Assembly: GCA_944391635.1 (NCBI GenBank)
Contig: CALXUL010000107.1
Span: forward strand, 1 to 7,075
Reading direction: 5' to 3'
From: an uncultured Clostridia bacterium
GTDB lineage: Bacteria > Bacillota > Clostridia > UBA1381
Length of the DNA: 7,075 bases
Part shown: piece after piece, positions 6,483 to 7,075 of the stretch
Layout of the letters: each line of letters starts with the position of its first letter
Numbering within the stretch: position 1 is the stretch's first letter
Translations under genes and position numbers: made by a program
Notes under the pieces: model-generated
What the model was told of the DNA's origin: nothing
The model's database searches: none
Seen by the model: the letters and a program-made list of their open reading frames with translations, nothing else

Positions 6483-6511
6483 TTACTATTGCTATTCTTT
6501 TAAGATATAAT
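6483..6511 (+). promoter_or_regulatory. Candidate promoter of the divergent secreted-protein gene
   Basis: A consensus TATAAT at 6506-6511 is preceded at a 17-bp spacing by TTACTA (6483-6488), a weak -35. Transcription would begin near 6518, about 30 nt before the ATG at 6549. An overlapping alternative is TTGCTA (6489-6494) with TATGAT (6513-6518) at 18 bp. The weak -35 would suit activator control. Confidence 0.5.
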
Positions 6512-6548
6512 GTATGATAATAATATACTAAATCAGGGAGGTATTTCA

Positions 6549-7075
6549 ATGAAAAAAGTTTTAAAAAAGGCAGCATCGCTTATAGTTTCGCTATGTCTGG
6601 GTGCAGCTGTGATACCTTATGCAGCCGCGGACTTAAACGAGCTTCCGCCAATCGGAAGCGAAGTTATTCTACCTTCACCGGTTACAGACGAAGAAATTTT
6701 GTTAAATGACGATTTCTCTTCAGAGCAAACTTCTGGCTATACCTGGTCATCCACCGCAGGATACTATCTCGCAGATGACGGAACAAACTTTTTTGCTATT
6801 GCTGAACCGGCACAGAAGCTGACACTTGATTTTCCCGGCACAATCAATGTAGCTAATTATACCGTACAGTTTAACGCTTATATTGATTATGTCGATGGCG
6901 ACTGCACAAGACTTATTACGCTTGGCACCGATTCATCTGACGCATTTGAATCAAGCCTTATTGTTACAGCTGACGGACTTGAATTTGTCAATAACTCAGC
7001 AGGTGTTGATGAAAAAGTTACCGGAGCATTTTCTGACGGCTGGCATTATTTTAAAATCACCTTAAACGACGGCAA
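6549..7075 (+). CDS. Secreted protein with probable LamG/concanavalin-like domain, 3' part missing
   Basis: An open frame of 175 codons runs without a stop to the window edge. The start is fixed by GGGAGG seven bases before ATG. Residues 1-27 form a signal peptide (basic MKKVLKKAAS, hydrophobic core, cleavage probably after AAA27), and no lipobox is present, so the protein is exported rather than lipid-anchored. After a short Pro-rich linker (28-48), residues 50-175 look like a beta-sandwich of the LamG/concanavalin type. It opens with LNDDFSS, has alternating strands such as NYTVQFNAYIDY, and near the edge shows SDGWHYFKITLNDG, the W-h-x-h pattern common near the end of such domains. These often accompany polysaccharide lyases or glycosidases, but no catalytic region is visible. 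It is divergent from the AraC-type regulator and so a likely target. The fold is inferred from pattern, not alignment. Confidence 0.8.
   Translation, partial: MKKVLKKAASLIVSLCLGAAVIPYAAADLNELPPIGSEVILPSPVTDEEILLNDDFSSEQTSGYTWSSTAGYYLADDGTNFFAIAEPAQKLTLDFPGTINVANYTVQFNAYIDYVDGDCTRLITLGTDSSDAFESSLIVTADGLEFVNNSAGVDEKVTGAFSDGWHYFKITLNDG

Noticed and set aside
6883..7065. A 60-codon plus-strand open frame inside the secreted-protein gene
   Set aside because: It is out of frame with the 6549-7075 gene, whose signal peptide and ribosome site are convincing, and it has no start signals of its own.

Overview
The window looks like part of an AT-rich Bacillota genome, probably from Clostridia. This is inferred from strong AGGAGG-type ribosome sites, AT-rich spacers, TGnTATAAT-type promoters and a lipoprotein substrate-binding protein. 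It carries a carbohydrate-uptake locus of the LplABC/YtcQ-YteP-YtcP kind, with its regulator and the start of a divergent secreted protein. No rRNA, tRNA, CRISPR array, insertion sequence or phage gene was seen.

Five genes lie on the minus strand. In transcription order (right to left) they are: a 755-residue membrane-anchored AraC-family regulator (4001-6268) ending in a strong terminator (3964-3999); an MgtC/SapB-family membrane protein (3138-3797) with its own promoter; a lipoprotein solute-binding protein (1375-2973); a first permease (425-1363); and a second permease cut by the left edge (1-408). The last three are packed with gaps of 11 and 16 nt, and each ribosome site is fused to the preceding stop codon. 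No ATPase gene is visible. This is usual for the subfamily, which borrows a shared MsmX-type ATPase. On the plus strand, running off the right edge, is a secreted protein (6549-7075) with a signal peptide and a probable beta-sandwich (LamG/concanavalin-like) domain.

The likely working model is that the AraC-type sensor reads an extracytoplasmic signal through its periplasmic-type domain and switches on nearby genes. The binding protein and permeases would import an oligosaccharide, and the divergent secreted protein may bind or cleave the parent polysaccharide outside the cell. The substrate cannot be read from this window. The binding protein carries a DPNGNGEADEIP loop that matches the calcium site of oligosaccharide-binding proteins such as AlgQ2.

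Two things stand out. An mgtC-like gene sits between regulator and transporter. Its promoter carries a 12-bp direct repeat (TGTTnnGTTTCC twice, 20-bp period) just upstream of the -35 position, where an AraC-type activator would bind. This suggests, without proving it, that the MgtC-like protein belongs to the sugar regulon.
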